This document shows, piece after piece, positions 31,188 through 39,226 of a DNA stretch of 64,000 nucleotides. Numbering within the stretch: the stretch's first letter is position 1; every line of letters begins with the position of its first letter. This stretch comes from Streptomyces sp. NA02950 (lineage in GTDB: Bacteria; Actinomycetota; Actinomycetes; Streptomycetales; Streptomycetaceae). The notes beneath the pieces are model-generated. The model saw nothing but the letters and a program-made list of their open reading frames with translations, searched no databases and was not told the DNA's origin. The position numbers and the translations under genes are program-made. Location of the stretch: NCBI RefSeq assembly GCF_013364155.1, contig NZ_CP054916.1, positions 8,462,001 through 8,526,000 of the forward strand. The letters run 5' to 3'.

Positions 31188-32816
31188 TCAGGCGAACGCC
31201 ACACGGGCGAGCGGCTCGAGCCGGTCCCCGTCCAGCATCGCCCGGCAGCGGAACCGCTGGATCTTTCCGCTGGGGGTCTTCGGCAGGGTGCCGCGCGGCA
31301 GGAACACACATTCCGACAGCGCGACCCCCGACTTCTCCAGCGCCACGGCCGCCGCCTGGTCCGCGATCGGCCGGAAGTCACGCGGCTTGCCCTGCGGCTC
31401 CAGCATCAGCACCAGCCGGGGCAGATCCCCGGAGCCGCCGATGTCCACCACCGCCGCACACCCCTTGCGCACCTGCGGGAAGGAGTCCACGGCCGACTCG
31501 ATCTCCGCGGCGTAGATCTTCCGTCCGCCGACGGAGAGCATGTCGTCCGAGCGCCCCATCACATACAGCTCGCCGTCGTGGACGAAGCCCAGGTCGCCGG
31601 TGCGCAGCCGGCCGTCCACAAACCGGTCGGCGGTGCGCTCCGGATCGGCGTAGTACCCCTGGGCCAGGCTCGGCGAGCCGACCTCGATCTCGGCCACCTG
31701 GCCCGAGGAGCCGGCCACCACCTCGACCCCGGGGAGCGCCAGTCCGTTGGACACCAGCCGGGTGGCCCGGGGGTGGTCGGCGGACACCTCCACCGCCTTC
31801 AGGTCCAGCAGTGCCGCTCCGTCGAAGACGAGCGAGGACGGGGCGTTGGCCCACGGCTTGCCGGTCACCGCGAGGGTGGCCTCGGCCATGCCGTACGCGG
31901 GCTGGAAGGCGGTTTCGGACAGGCCGAAACGGCTGAACTTCTCGGTGGCCATGGCCAGGGTGTCCCAGTCCACGCGCTCGGCCCCGATCACCGCGGCGCG
32001 CAGCCGCAGCTCCTTGGGGAGTTCCGCGCGGCCCTGGGCGCGGGCGGCGAGATATACCGCGGTGCTGGTGCCCGCGGTCATGGTGGCCTCGTACTCGGAC
32101 ATGTCGCGGAACCAGCTGCGGGGCGCCATCGCGAAGCGCTCGGGCGTGGACAGCACGAAGTGGAAGTCGTACGACCAGGCGTAGAGCAGACAGCCGAACA
32201 TCCCCATGTCGTGCGAGAGCGGCAGCCAGGACACCACCGTGTCATTGGCGGGACGGCCACCGGTCAGACTGAGGATGATCTTCATCTGCTCCTCGATGGC
32301 GCGGGTGGTGAGCGCACATCCCTTGGGGGTGCTGGTGCTGCCCGAGGAGTACTGGATGAAGGCGATGTCGTCCGGCCCCGGCGGGCTCGGCTCGATGGTC
32401 CCGGAACCGCGCAGCGAGGCCCACCCCGCCACCGGCACCTGGGCGGTCAGCTCCTCGGGCACCAGGGAGGTCAGCCAGTCGTCCACCAGCAGCAGCGTCG
32501 GATCCAGCCGCGCGGCGACGGCGGCGAACTGACGGCGGTACTCCTCCTGGCTCTGGCCGCGGGTGGGCAGCGGCAGCGAGGCCACCGCGCCGCCCGCGAG
32601 CCAGATGGCGAGCAGCCCTCGGACCGTGTCCGGGGTGTTGGTGAGGATGGTGGCCACCCGGGTGCCGGGCCGCACTCCGTGGGCGCGCAGCCGCGCGGCC
32701 ATCCCATGGGCGTCGGCGACCACCTCGCGCCACGGTGTGTGCTCGAAGTCCTCGCCGGACCAGGCGTGCAGGGTGCCGCCCGCCGAGCCGCTGGTCAGCG
32801 CGTTCCACAGTTGCAT
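31188..32816 (-). CDS. Fatty acyl-AMP ligase (FAAL), ANL superfamily
   Basis: A 542-residue adenylating enzyme. Motifs are the P-loop YSSGSTSTPKG, LPLSHDMGMFGCL, AYGMAEATLAV, the ATP-binding RTGDLGFVHDG, the hinge region GRKIYAAEIE, and the C-terminal lysine region LPKTPSGKIQRFRCR. FAALs make acyl-AMP and pass the acyl group to the phosphopantetheine of an ACP rather than to CoA. The natural acceptor is the ACP encoded across the divergent promoter (34725-34970). It is cotranscribed between the desaturase and KASIII genes. The substrate chain cannot be read from sequence. Confidence 0.9.
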   Translation of the reverse strand: MQLWNALTSGSAGGTLHAWSGEDFEHTPWREVVADAHGMAARLRAHGVRPGTRVATILTNTPDTVRGLLAIWLAGGAVASLPLPTRGQSQEEYRRQFAAVAARLDPTLLLVDDWLTSLVPEELTAQVPVAGWASLRGSGTIEPSPPGPDDIAFIQYSSGSTSTPKGCALTTRAIEEQMKIILSLTGGRPANDTVVSWLPLSHDMGMFGCLLYAWSYDFHFVLSTPERFAMAPRSWFRDMSEYEATMTAGTSTAVYLAARAQGRAELPKELRLRAAVIGAERVDWDTLAMATEKFSRFGLSETAFQPAYGMAEATLAVTGKPWANAPSSLVFDGAALLDLKAVEVSADHPRATRLVSNGLALPGVEVVAGSSGQVAEIEVGSPSLAQGYYADPERTADRFVDGRLRTGDLGFVHDGELYVMGRSDDMLSVGGRKIYAAEIESAVDSFPQVRKGCAAVVDIGGSGDLPRLVLMLEPQGKPRDFRPIADQAAAVALEKSGVALSECVFLPRGTLPKTPSGKIQRFRCRAMLDGDRLEPLARVAFA

Positions 32817-32933
32817 GGGATGTTCCCCCGTCGTCTCGCTCCCCGGCTGATCCGGTCGCCCGGCCGCTCAGGTGGTGTTCCGGTTGTCTGAATCCGGCAA
32901 CCCGGCGGTGGAGGGCCGGGCGGTACGCCGGGG

Positions 32934-33941
32934 CTACTCGACGTCCACCACGGACGCCGTCGCGTTCCGCTTGCGGTCGGCCATGGGTGCGATCCGCTGC
33001 TGGCCCTCCAGCAGCTCCTGGCGGCCCAGCCGGCCCGCCTCCACCCGGCTGATGTTGGCCTCCCGCATGGTCAGCCGCTCGGTGTCGATGCGGACGACCT
33101 TCCAGGCCAGGCGGGTCTTCTCCAGGCTCCAGATGAGGATGGCGCTCAGGTCGAGCTCGTACCACTTCATGCCGTGCCGCGCCGAGCGGGGGAAGGCGTG
33201 GTGGTTGTTGTGCCATGCCTCGCCGAACGACGGGATGGCGAGCCAGGCCACGTTGCGGGACTCGTCGGTGGTGGTGAACCGCCGCCGGCCGAAGTAGTGG
33301 CCGACCGAGTTCACCGCGTAGGTCATGTGGTTGATCAGGAAGATGCGGACCAGGCCGCCCCACAGGATGCCGGTGAGCAGCGCACGTACCGAACCGCCGG
33401 TGATGGCGTACGCGATCAGGCCGGGCAGCAGCACCCCGGCCAGCACCACCGGCACCAGGTTCTCGCTGAGCCAGCGCAGGGGCTTCTCGCGCACCAGGTC
33501 CGGGCAGTAACGGATGGGATCGGAGGTCAGCTCGGTCCGGAACAGCCAGCCGAGGTGGGCGTGCCACAGTCCGGCCATCATGCCCTTGAAGCCGGGCTCG
33601 AAGTCGAGATGCGGGCTGTGCGGGTCACCGGCCTTGTCGGCCACCCTGTGGTGACGCCGGTGGTGGGCGGCCCAGATGATCGGCGGGCCCTGTCCGGCCA
33701 TGACTCCCGCGGTGGCCAGGGCGACCCGGATCGGCTTGTAGGTCTCGAAGGAACGGTGGGTCAGCATCCGGTGGTAGCCGGTGGAGATACCGAAGCCGGA
33801 GATCGCGTACATGATGACCAGGACGACGATGTCCGACCAGCGGAAGATCTCCTGCCACAGGAGAACCATGGCGCCGAAGACCGCGACGAGCGGAATCACC
33901 GACGCCGCGAGGATGAACCAGCGATGTTCCCTACCGTCCAT
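32934..33941 (-). CDS. Membrane fatty acyl desaturase (diiron, stearoyl-CoA desaturase type)
   Basis: A 335-residue integral membrane enzyme with about four transmembrane helices and the three histidine boxes that bind the diiron centre: HRMLTH, HRRHH and HNNHH, plus the typical WGGLVRIFLINHMTYAVNS segment. It starts at the ATG complementary to 33939-33941, behind GAGGGAGAG. It is the first gene of a leftward operon with FAAL and KASIII. With the FAAL and the divergent ACP it makes the set (ligase, membrane desaturase, ACP) used by JamABC/TtuABC cassettes to make terminal alkynes or alkenes on an ACP. Ordinary delta-9 desaturases look similar, so the regiochemistry is open. Confidence 0.9.
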   Translation of the reverse strand: MDGREHRWFILAASVIPLVAVFGAMVLLWQEIFRWSDIVVLVIMYAISGFGISTGYHRMLTHRSFETYKPIRVALATAGVMAGQGPPIIWAAHHRRHHRVADKAGDPHSPHLDFEPGFKGMMAGLWHAHLGWLFRTELTSDPIRYCPDLVREKPLRWLSENLVPVVLAGVLLPGLIAYAITGGSVRALLTGILWGGLVRIFLINHMTYAVNSVGHYFGRRRFTTTDESRNVAWLAIPSFGEAWHNNHHAFPRSARHGMKWYELDLSAILIWSLEKTRLAWKVVRIDTERLTMREANISRVEAGRLGRQELLEGQQRIAPMADRKRNATASVVDVE

Positions 33942-34724
33942 GGTGTCTCTCTCCCTCTCTGGATCCCTTGCTTCACCTGGCGCGGTTGATCACGCGTCCG
34001 CTGATCACGCGTCTGCCGCGGCGGTCAACACCGTGACGGCGGCAGGGAGATGACCCGTGGCGGGAGTGGACCGGGGCCGGAGCGCGAAGACACGATCGGC
34101 AACTTCATGACAGGGGCGAGCGGAATTCTTTCGTCCCATGCTTCGCCGGTGGATAAGCCGGACGTCGGCGACGCCGACGCATCGCCGTGCTCCCCCAGTT
34201 GATCAGGCATGTCACCCTCTGGCCGTCACATCGTCTTGCCCTCCGCCCTCCTGCGTCGAGCGGGAGGGCGGGTGGCGATGGTCCACCCACCATTTTTTGA
34301 TACTGCGGCAAAGGAGTTCAACCCGCTACCCGGTGGCAGGACGTTGCCAATTTTCCGGAAGCACCTAGTGGCAGGTCCTTGCCATTTTCCGCGAAACACA
34401 TGCCACATGCACTTCAACCGCTCTGACGTGAGCGATCCTGGGGCGGCGGTACGGTTCGTACTCTTTCACGGTCCGAAACCTACGGCACGCCGGGGAGTTA
34501 GTGGAGACACTGGCAATGACCTCGCCGGTCGTGCAAGATGGGCAACCGAGTTCGATGGTTCGACGGGGGACGGCCCGGGTTCGTTTCACCCGTTCATCGC
34601 GAGTGCCCGTGCGTCGCGGGCGCGGGGAGTGGTCCCGCACCGCCGTACCCGCGTTCCCGCACCATGAGCATCGAGTTTCGGACCGGTTTACGGTCGCGTA
34701 ACCATTCCAGGAGAGGTGAAGCCC
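33942..34724. other. Large divergent intergenic region of the right arm
   Basis: This 783-base spacer separates the leftward desaturase operon from the rightward ACP operon. It is less GC-rich than its surroundings, especially at 34280-34420 (short A/T runs such as CATTTTTTGATAC). It contains the paired inverted repeats annotated separately. A 66-codon frame at 34501-34701 has a GTG start but no family resemblance, and I do not call it. Promoters for both operons must lie here. Confidence 0.6.
34334..34384. promoter_or_regulatory. Two 16-bp inverted repeats TGGCA-N6-TGCCA, 35 bp apart
   Basis: TGGCAGGACGTTGCCA (34334-34349) and TGGCAGGTCCTTGCCA (34369-34384) are dyads with perfect 5-base arms and a 6-base centre. 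Each is followed by a similar A/T stretch (ATTTTCC), so the whole unit of about 28 bases is a direct repeat, 35 bases from start to start. It is a strong candidate operator pair for a regulator of the divergent right-arm operons. The regulator is not evident in the window. Confidence 0.7.
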
Positions 34725-34970
34725 GTGATTACCGTCGAGGACGTCTGCGGTCTCATAGCCAAGAAGCTCGGCAGCAAGGCGGATTCGTTCACACTCAACG
34801 CCGATACCGCCTTCGACGAGGTGGGCCTGTCGAGTCTCCAGATCGCTGACATCGTCTACACCATCGAGGACGACGCGGGAATCGAATTCGACCCGAGCCA
34901 GGCCGCGAGCGTGAAGACCGTGGGTGATCTCGTGAAGCTGGCCGAGGCCACCAAGGCGAGCGCCGAGTGA
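34725..34970 (+). CDS. Free-standing acyl carrier protein (second), atypical SSL motif
   Basis: An 81-residue carrier protein. The GTG at 34725 has AGGAGAGG about 8 bases upstream; the GTG at 34716 is less likely. The four-helix pattern is clear: VEDVCGLIAKKLG, then EVGLSSLQIADIVYTIED and SVKTVGDLVKLAE. The pantetheine Ser should be residue 37, where the usual D-S-L reads S-S-L, so the conserved Asp is missing. It is the probable acceptor for the FAAL. Its stop overlaps the GTG of the methyltransferase gene (GTGA), indicating coupled translation and suggesting that the next enzyme acts on the carrier-bound chain. Confidence 0.9.
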   Translation: MITVEDVCGLIAKKLGSKADSFTLNADTAFDEVGLSSLQIADIVYTIEDDAGIEFDPSQAASVKTVGDLVKLAEATKASAE

Positions 34971-35830
34971 CGGTCGACTACCAAGGTGCCACCGCGGAAT
35001 CGATCAGGCACCACTACGACGTCTCCAACGATTTCTATGAGTTGTGGCTGGACGAGGAGCTGACCTACACCTGCGCCCTGTGGGGCGAGGGGGACACTCT
35101 GGAGGACGCCCAGCGGCGGAAGCTGGACTATCTGATCGAGGGCTCCCGTGCGCCGGGCGCACGACGGGTGCTCGACGTCGGCTGCGGATGGGGAAGTCTG
35201 CTCAAGCGGCTGGTCGGCACGCACGGCGTCGAGCAGGCCGTGGGGCTGACGCTGAGTAGCAGTCAGGCGCAGTATCTGAACGGGCTGGAACTGCCCCGCA
35301 CCGAGATCCGGGTGGAGAACTGGCTCGACCACGAACCCGTGGAGAGCTATGACGCCATCATCTCGATCGGCGCCTTCGAGCACTTCGCGCGCACCGGGCT
35401 GTCCCGCGCCGAGCGGGTCGCGGCGTACCGGGAATTCTTCCAGAGGTGCCGGTCCTGGCTGCCCCGGGGCGGCCGGCTCGCGCTCCAGACCAATATCAAG
35501 GGCAACAACACGGTCATGGACAAGCAGACCGTCCGTGACCTGATGTTCATCATGGAGACGGTCTTTCCGGAATCCGAGATTCCTGCACTCTCCGAGGTTC
35601 TGGAGGGCAGTGAGAAACAGTTTGACGTCGTCACGTTGCGCAACGACCCGGACCACTACAGCCGCACCTGTCAGGAGTGGCTGAACCGGCTGCGGGCGAA
35701 CCGCGAGAAGGCCCTGGAATGCGTCGGCGAGCTCAATGTCGCCAACTACGAGAGGTACCTGGGCGCGACCGTCGAGCACTTCGCCAAGCGGCACCTGGGG
35801 CTGTCGAGAATGGTTCTCGAAGCGGTGTGA
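34967..35830 (+). CDS. SAM-dependent methyltransferase of the cyclopropane-fatty-acid synthase family
   Basis: A 287-residue enzyme starting at a GTG within the ACP stop. The family hallmarks are HHYDVSNDFYELWLDEELTY, the SAM site VLDVGCGWGSLLKRL, GLTLSSSQAQYL and SIGAFEHFARTG, with an EHF-type bicarbonate/active-site segment. Members methylate alkenes to cyclopropanes or methyl branches, but some in natural-product clusters are N- or C-methyltransferases. Working downstream of a desaturase on an ACP-bound chain would fit alkene methylation. The pairing with a downstream FAD oxidoreductase recalls branched-lipid pathways, although that oxidoreductase belongs to a different family here. Confidence 0.87.
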   Translation: MTVDYQGATAESIRHHYDVSNDFYELWLDEELTYTCALWGEGDTLEDAQRRKLDYLIEGSRAPGARRVLDVGCGWGSLLKRLVGTHGVEQAVGLTLSSSQAQYLNGLELPRTEIRVENWLDHEPVESYDAIISIGAFEHFARTGLSRAERVAAYREFFQRCRSWLPRGGRLALQTNIKGNNTVMDKQTVRDLMFIMETVFPESEIPALSEVLEGSEKQFDVVTLRNDPDHYSRTCQEWLNRLRANREKALECVGELNVANYERYLGATVEHFAKRHLGLSRMVLEAV

Positions 35831-35867
35831 CCGGAAATCACTGGTGGTTCATGTCAAGGGGCCATAA

Positions 35868-37190
35868 TTGAGCAACCTGAAACATGTCGTGTACTGGCAC
35901 GACACCGAGCCCGTCGTGCCCGGACCCCCGCTGCGGGAGTCGGTCGACTGCGATGTGTGCATTGTCGGCGGTGGATTCACCGGACTGTGGACGGCCTACT
36001 TCCTCAAGGAGGCCGAACCCGCGCTGGACATCCACATCGTCGAAGCGAAGCACTCCGGTTACGGAGCCTCGGGACGGGCGGACGGATTTGTCACCCCGAC
36101 CATCGGCAAGGATCTCCAGGCGCTCGTCAAGAAGTTCGGTGCGCAGCGGGCCCTGGAAGCCACCCAGGCCGTCGGGCGGTCCATCCTGGAAATCGGCCGG
36201 TTCACCCGCAGGAACAAGGTCGACGCGGGATACGAGGCCAATGACTACCTGATGGTCGCCACCGACCGTGGTCAGGTCAGGCGGTTGCGGGAGGACCGGG
36301 AGCTGGCCGAGCGCATCGGCGGGGTCGCGCCCGAGATCCTCAGCGGTGAAGAGGCCCGGGACATCATCGACTCGCCCGCCGTCCAGGCCGGTATGCGGGT
36401 CGGCGGCGCCCTGGTCAACCCGTTCCGGCTGGCGCGCGGTATCGCCCGGGTGGTCCGGGACAAGGGCGTGGTCATCCATGACGACACCCCCTGTCTGCGG
36501 GTCGAGCCCGGTGTGCGGACCACCGTCGTCACCGCGGGCGGCCGGGTCACCGCCGACAAGGTGGTGCTCGCCACCAACGTCCACATGGACGCGTTCCGGC
36601 CGTTCCGCCACCGGGTCGTCCCGATCTGGACCTACGCGATGGTGAGCGAACCGCTCACGGACCGGCAGATCGAGCGGGTGCGCTGGGCCGGACGCGAGGG
36701 CATGGTGGAGGCCAAGTCCCTGCTGACCTGCGCCCGTTTCACCCACGACAACCGCATCATGTTCGCGGGGGGTCCCGCGCCGTACTACTACGGGCGTGAC
36801 AAGCGGCAGCGCAACATGAACCGCGACGAGGTCTACCGCACGATCCGCCACGAGTTCCAGCGGTTCTTCCCGCAGTGGGACGACGTGTCCTTCAGCTACG
36901 CCTACGGGGGGACCGCCGACGTCGTCCGCGACTACGCACCGCACTTCGGCCGGCTCAGCCACGGTGTGTTCTACGGCTACGGCTACTGCGGCAACGGCAT
37001 CGCGGCCACCCACACCGGTGGCAAGGTCCTTCGCGATCTGGTGCTCGGCAAGGACACCGACCACTCGCGGCTGCTGCTGGTCGACAACGACCAGCGCAAG
37101 CCCCCGCCCCCGTTCCCGCCCGAGCCCTTCCTCTTCGCCGGAGCCCGGATGGCGCCCCGGCTGATGGACTGGAAGGACGCCCGGCCATGA
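35868..37190 (+). CDS. FAD-dependent oxidoreductase, DadA/glycine oxidase family
   Basis: A 440-residue flavoprotein starting at the TTG at 35868. The N-terminal dinucleotide fold is CDVCIVGGGFTGLWTAYFL, followed by IVEAKHSGYGASGRADGF. The C-terminal FAD motif is GVFYGYGYCGNGIAATHTGG. The family oxidises C-N bonds of amino acids and amines (D-amino acids, sarcosine, gamma-glutamylputrescine). In this operon it may oxidise an amine made on, or added to, the lipid chain; that is inference. Its stop overlaps the next start (ATGA). It is probably soluble. The TTG start follows the methyltransferase gene by 37 bases with a poor ribosome site. Confidence 0.85.
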   Translation: MSNLKHVVYWHDTEPVVPGPPLRESVDCDVCIVGGGFTGLWTAYFLKEAEPALDIHIVEAKHSGYGASGRADGFVTPTIGKDLQALVKKFGAQRALEATQAVGRSILEIGRFTRRNKVDAGYEANDYLMVATDRGQVRRLREDRELAERIGGVAPEILSGEEARDIIDSPAVQAGMRVGGALVNPFRLARGIARVVRDKGVVIHDDTPCLRVEPGVRTTVVTAGGRVTADKVVLATNVHMDAFRPFRHRVVPIWTYAMVSEPLTDRQIERVRWAGREGMVEAKSLLTCARFTHDNRIMFAGGPAPYYYGRDKRQRNMNRDEVYRTIRHEFQRFFPQWDDVSFSYAYGGTADVVRDYAPHFGRLSHGVFYGYGYCGNGIAATHTGGKVLRDLVLGKDTDHSRLLLVDNDQRKPPPPFPPEPFLFAGARMAPRLMDWKDARP

Positions 37191-38218
37191 GCGGCACACC
37201 GCGGACCGTATTGCTCACCGGTGCCTCCGGTGTGGTCGGCCGATCCCTGCTGCGCGAGAACACCGGCCCCACGGACGGCCGGGAGGCCGCGGGACTGCGC
37301 ATCATCGCCGCCTCCCACAGCGCCCCCGCGCCGGAGGCCGAGCGGTCGGTGGCCTGCGACGTCACGGCCGAGCGCTTCGGACTGGACGAGGAGAGCTACG
37401 CGGCGCTGGCCGACGAGGTGGACGTGGTCATCCACTCCGCCGGGCTGACCGAATGGGGTCTGCCCGCCGAGCGCTACCAGCCGATCAATGTCGAGGGCAC
37501 CCGGCGGGTCGCCGAGTTCGCCGAACGGGCCGGTGCGGTCGTCCACTTCATGAGCACGGCCTTCGTCGCCGCGCTCGCGGACACCGCCCCGATGCCGCTC
37601 GGCGACGGAAATGTGTGCCGCAACTACATCGAGTCCAAGCACCGGGCCGAGGAGCTGCTGCGCGCGTCCGGAGTGCCGCACACCGTGTTCCGGCCCACCA
37701 ACCTGGTCGGCGACTCGGTGACCGGCTGGACATCCCAGGGCCAGATCGTCCAGTTGATGTCCGACTGGATCGGCCGCGGCCGGGCGCCCTTCGTCCCTGC
37801 CCACGACGGGATCCGGATGGACTTCGTCCCGCAGGACCTGCTGTCCAAGGCGGTGCTGCGGGCCATCCAACTCGGCGACGACCAGGGCGAGTTCTGGGTG
37901 ACCTACGGGGCCGAGGCGATGGATGTGGCCGAGTGTCTCCAGGTGGTCGTCAAACACGCCGCCGCCCGGGGGCGGGACCTCACCGCACCACCGGTCGTGG
38001 ACCCGGCCTCGCTGGACCCGGCCGAGCTGGCACGGATGGCGCCGATGACCCGCTCGTACCTCTCCGTGCTGCGCGATGTCAGCGAGGTCACCGCGTGCAG
38101 CGGCGGGGTCCTGCCCACCTCCATGCCCCACCTCCGCGAGCGCTACGGCGTGCCGCCTGTGGCCGACTCCACGGCGTACCTCCGCAGCCTGGAGTACGCC
38201 ACGGCGCATCTGAGCTGA
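37187..38218 (+). CDS. Extended SDR / thioester-reductase-like NAD(P)-dependent protein
   Basis: A 343-residue protein that overlaps the previous gene by ATGA. The Rossmann motif TGASGVVGRSLLREN is at residues 10-24. VIHSAGLTEWG and NVEGTRRVAEFA are typical of extended SDRs, and the catalytic YxxxK is in NYIESKHRAEELL. RPTNLVGDS and WTSQGQIVQL are typical of the male-sterility / thioester reductase branch (TE-Red, Lys2-type). A role in reductive release of an ACP-bound chain to an aldehyde or alcohol is therefore possible. It lacks the larger C-terminal extension of stand-alone carboxylic acid reductases. Confidence 0.78.
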   Translation: MSGTPRTVLLTGASGVVGRSLLRENTGPTDGREAAGLRIIAASHSAPAPEAERSVACDVTAERFGLDEESYAALADEVDVVIHSAGLTEWGLPAERYQPINVEGTRRVAEFAERAGAVVHFMSTAFVAALADTAPMPLGDGNVCRNYIESKHRAEELLRASGVPHTVFRPTNLVGDSVTGWTSQGQIVQLMSDWIGRGRAPFVPAHDGIRMDFVPQDLLSKAVLRAIQLGDDQGEFWVTYGAEAMDVAECLQVVVKHAAARGRDLTAPPVVDPASLDPAELARMAPMTRSYLSVLRDVSEVTACSGGVLPTSMPHLRERYGVPPVADSTAYLRSLEYATAHLS

Positions 38219-38247
38219 TACGCGCCCCACAACGGAAGGACAGAACG

Positions 38248-39180
38248 GTGAACGACGGCTGGAACCCACCGGACCTCAGCAAGGCGGTGGCGGTGGTCAC
38301 CGGCGCCAGCCGGGGCGTGGGCCGTGGCATCGCCGCCGCGCTCGGCGCGGCGGGGGCGACCGTGTACGTCACGGGCCGCAGCGCGCGCGACGGGAGCCGG
38401 ACCGAGAACCTGCCGGGCACGGTCGACGAGACGGCCGAGGAGGTCACCCGGCGTGGCGGCACGGGTGTCGCCGTACGCTGCGACCACCGCGATCCGGCGG
38501 ACAACGAGGCGCTGTTCGAGCGGATCAACACCGACCACGGGCGGCTCGATCTGCTGGTCAACAACGCCTGGGGCGGCTACGAACGCTCCTCCGAGGTCCG
38601 CTTCGACGCCCCGTACTGGGATCAGCCCATGTGGCGCTACGACCTCTTCGAGGGGTCGCTACGGGCTCAGTACGATGTGACCCGCCGCCTCACCCGGCTG
38701 ATGCTCCCGGAGAAGCGCGGCCTGATCGTGGGCATCAGCTTCTCCGACGGGGACATCTATCTGGGCCAGGTCGGCTACGACGTGTTCAAGTCGGCCTCGG
38801 ACCGCATGTGCCGGGGGTTCGCCGCCGATCTGCGCAAGACCGATATCGCGGCCGTCTCCCTGCACCCCGGCTTCGTCCGCACCGAGCGGGTGGAGGCGGC
38901 CTGGGACGCTCTCGGCAGCGGCCCCGCCGCGGTGGTGCACACACCGGAGTACGTCGGCCGCGCGGTCGTCTCGCTGCTGGCGGACCCGGAGGCCAAGGAG
39001 TACACCGGGCAGGTGCTGGCCACCGGTGACCTGGCCGAGCGGTACGGCTTCGACGATGTGGACGGTAAGCGGCCCCCGGCCTTCCGGCTGGAGGGGCGGA
39101 TGACGCTGGCCACCCGGATGGACCGGCTGAACCGCGTGGTCAAGCAGCGGTCGGAACAGCAGCGGTCGGAACAGCAGTAG
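38248..39180 (+). CDS. Classical SDR family oxidoreductase
   Basis: A 310-residue protein from the GTG at 38248 behind GGAAGGA. It has AVVTGASRGVGRGIAAALG as the cofactor site, LLVNNAWGG in place of NNAG, a catalytic YxxxK in VGYDVFKSASDR, and the post-catalytic HPGFVRTE. The large family of related proteins (DHRS1-like) reduces ketones using NADP(H). It is the last gene of the right arm. Its final residues, QRSEQQRSEQQ, are encoded by a 15-bp tandem repeat whose third copy carries the stop codon, so the C-terminus is a recent slippage product. Confidence 0.85.
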   Translation: MNDGWNPPDLSKAVAVVTGASRGVGRGIAAALGAAGATVYVTGRSARDGSRTENLPGTVDETAEEVTRRGGTGVAVRCDHRDPADNEALFERINTDHGRLDLLVNNAWGGYERSSEVRFDAPYWDQPMWRYDLFEGSLRAQYDVTRRLTRLMLPEKRGLIVGISFSDGDIYLGQVGYDVFKSASDRMCRGFAADLRKTDIAAVSLHPGFVRTERVEAAWDALGSGPAAVVHTPEYVGRAVVSLLADPEAKEYTGQVLATGDLAERYGFDDVDGKRPPAFRLEGRMTLATRMDRLNRVVKQRSEQQRSEQQ

Positions 39181-39189
39181 TCGGAACAG
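39145..39189 (+). repeat. Three 15-bp tandem repeats ending the SDR gene
   Basis: CAGCGGTCGGAACAG occurs at 39145-39159 and 39160-39174. A third copy at 39175-39189 has CGG changed to TAG, which is the stop codon of the SDR gene. The repeat length is a multiple of three, so slippage adds or removes five residues. Confidence 0.9.
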
Positions 39190-39226
39190 CAGCAGTCCGG
39201 CACGGCGTAATCGCGCCAGCGGACGC

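Noticed and set aside
30083..32891. Two long plus-strand frames opposite the KASIII and FAAL genes
   Set aside because: The minus-strand proteins carry complete catalytic motifs; the plus-strand ones have none.
34501..34701. 66-codon frame in the divergent right-arm intergenic region
   Set aside because: GTG start without ribosome site, Arg-rich composition, no family. A small leader peptide cannot be excluded, but there is no positive evidence.
34967..37190. Tuberculostearic-type pair (methyltransferase plus FAD reductase)
   Set aside because: The flavoprotein is DadA-like rather than the FAD-linked reductase (GlcD-like) used for 10-methyl lipids, so the pairing is only superficial.
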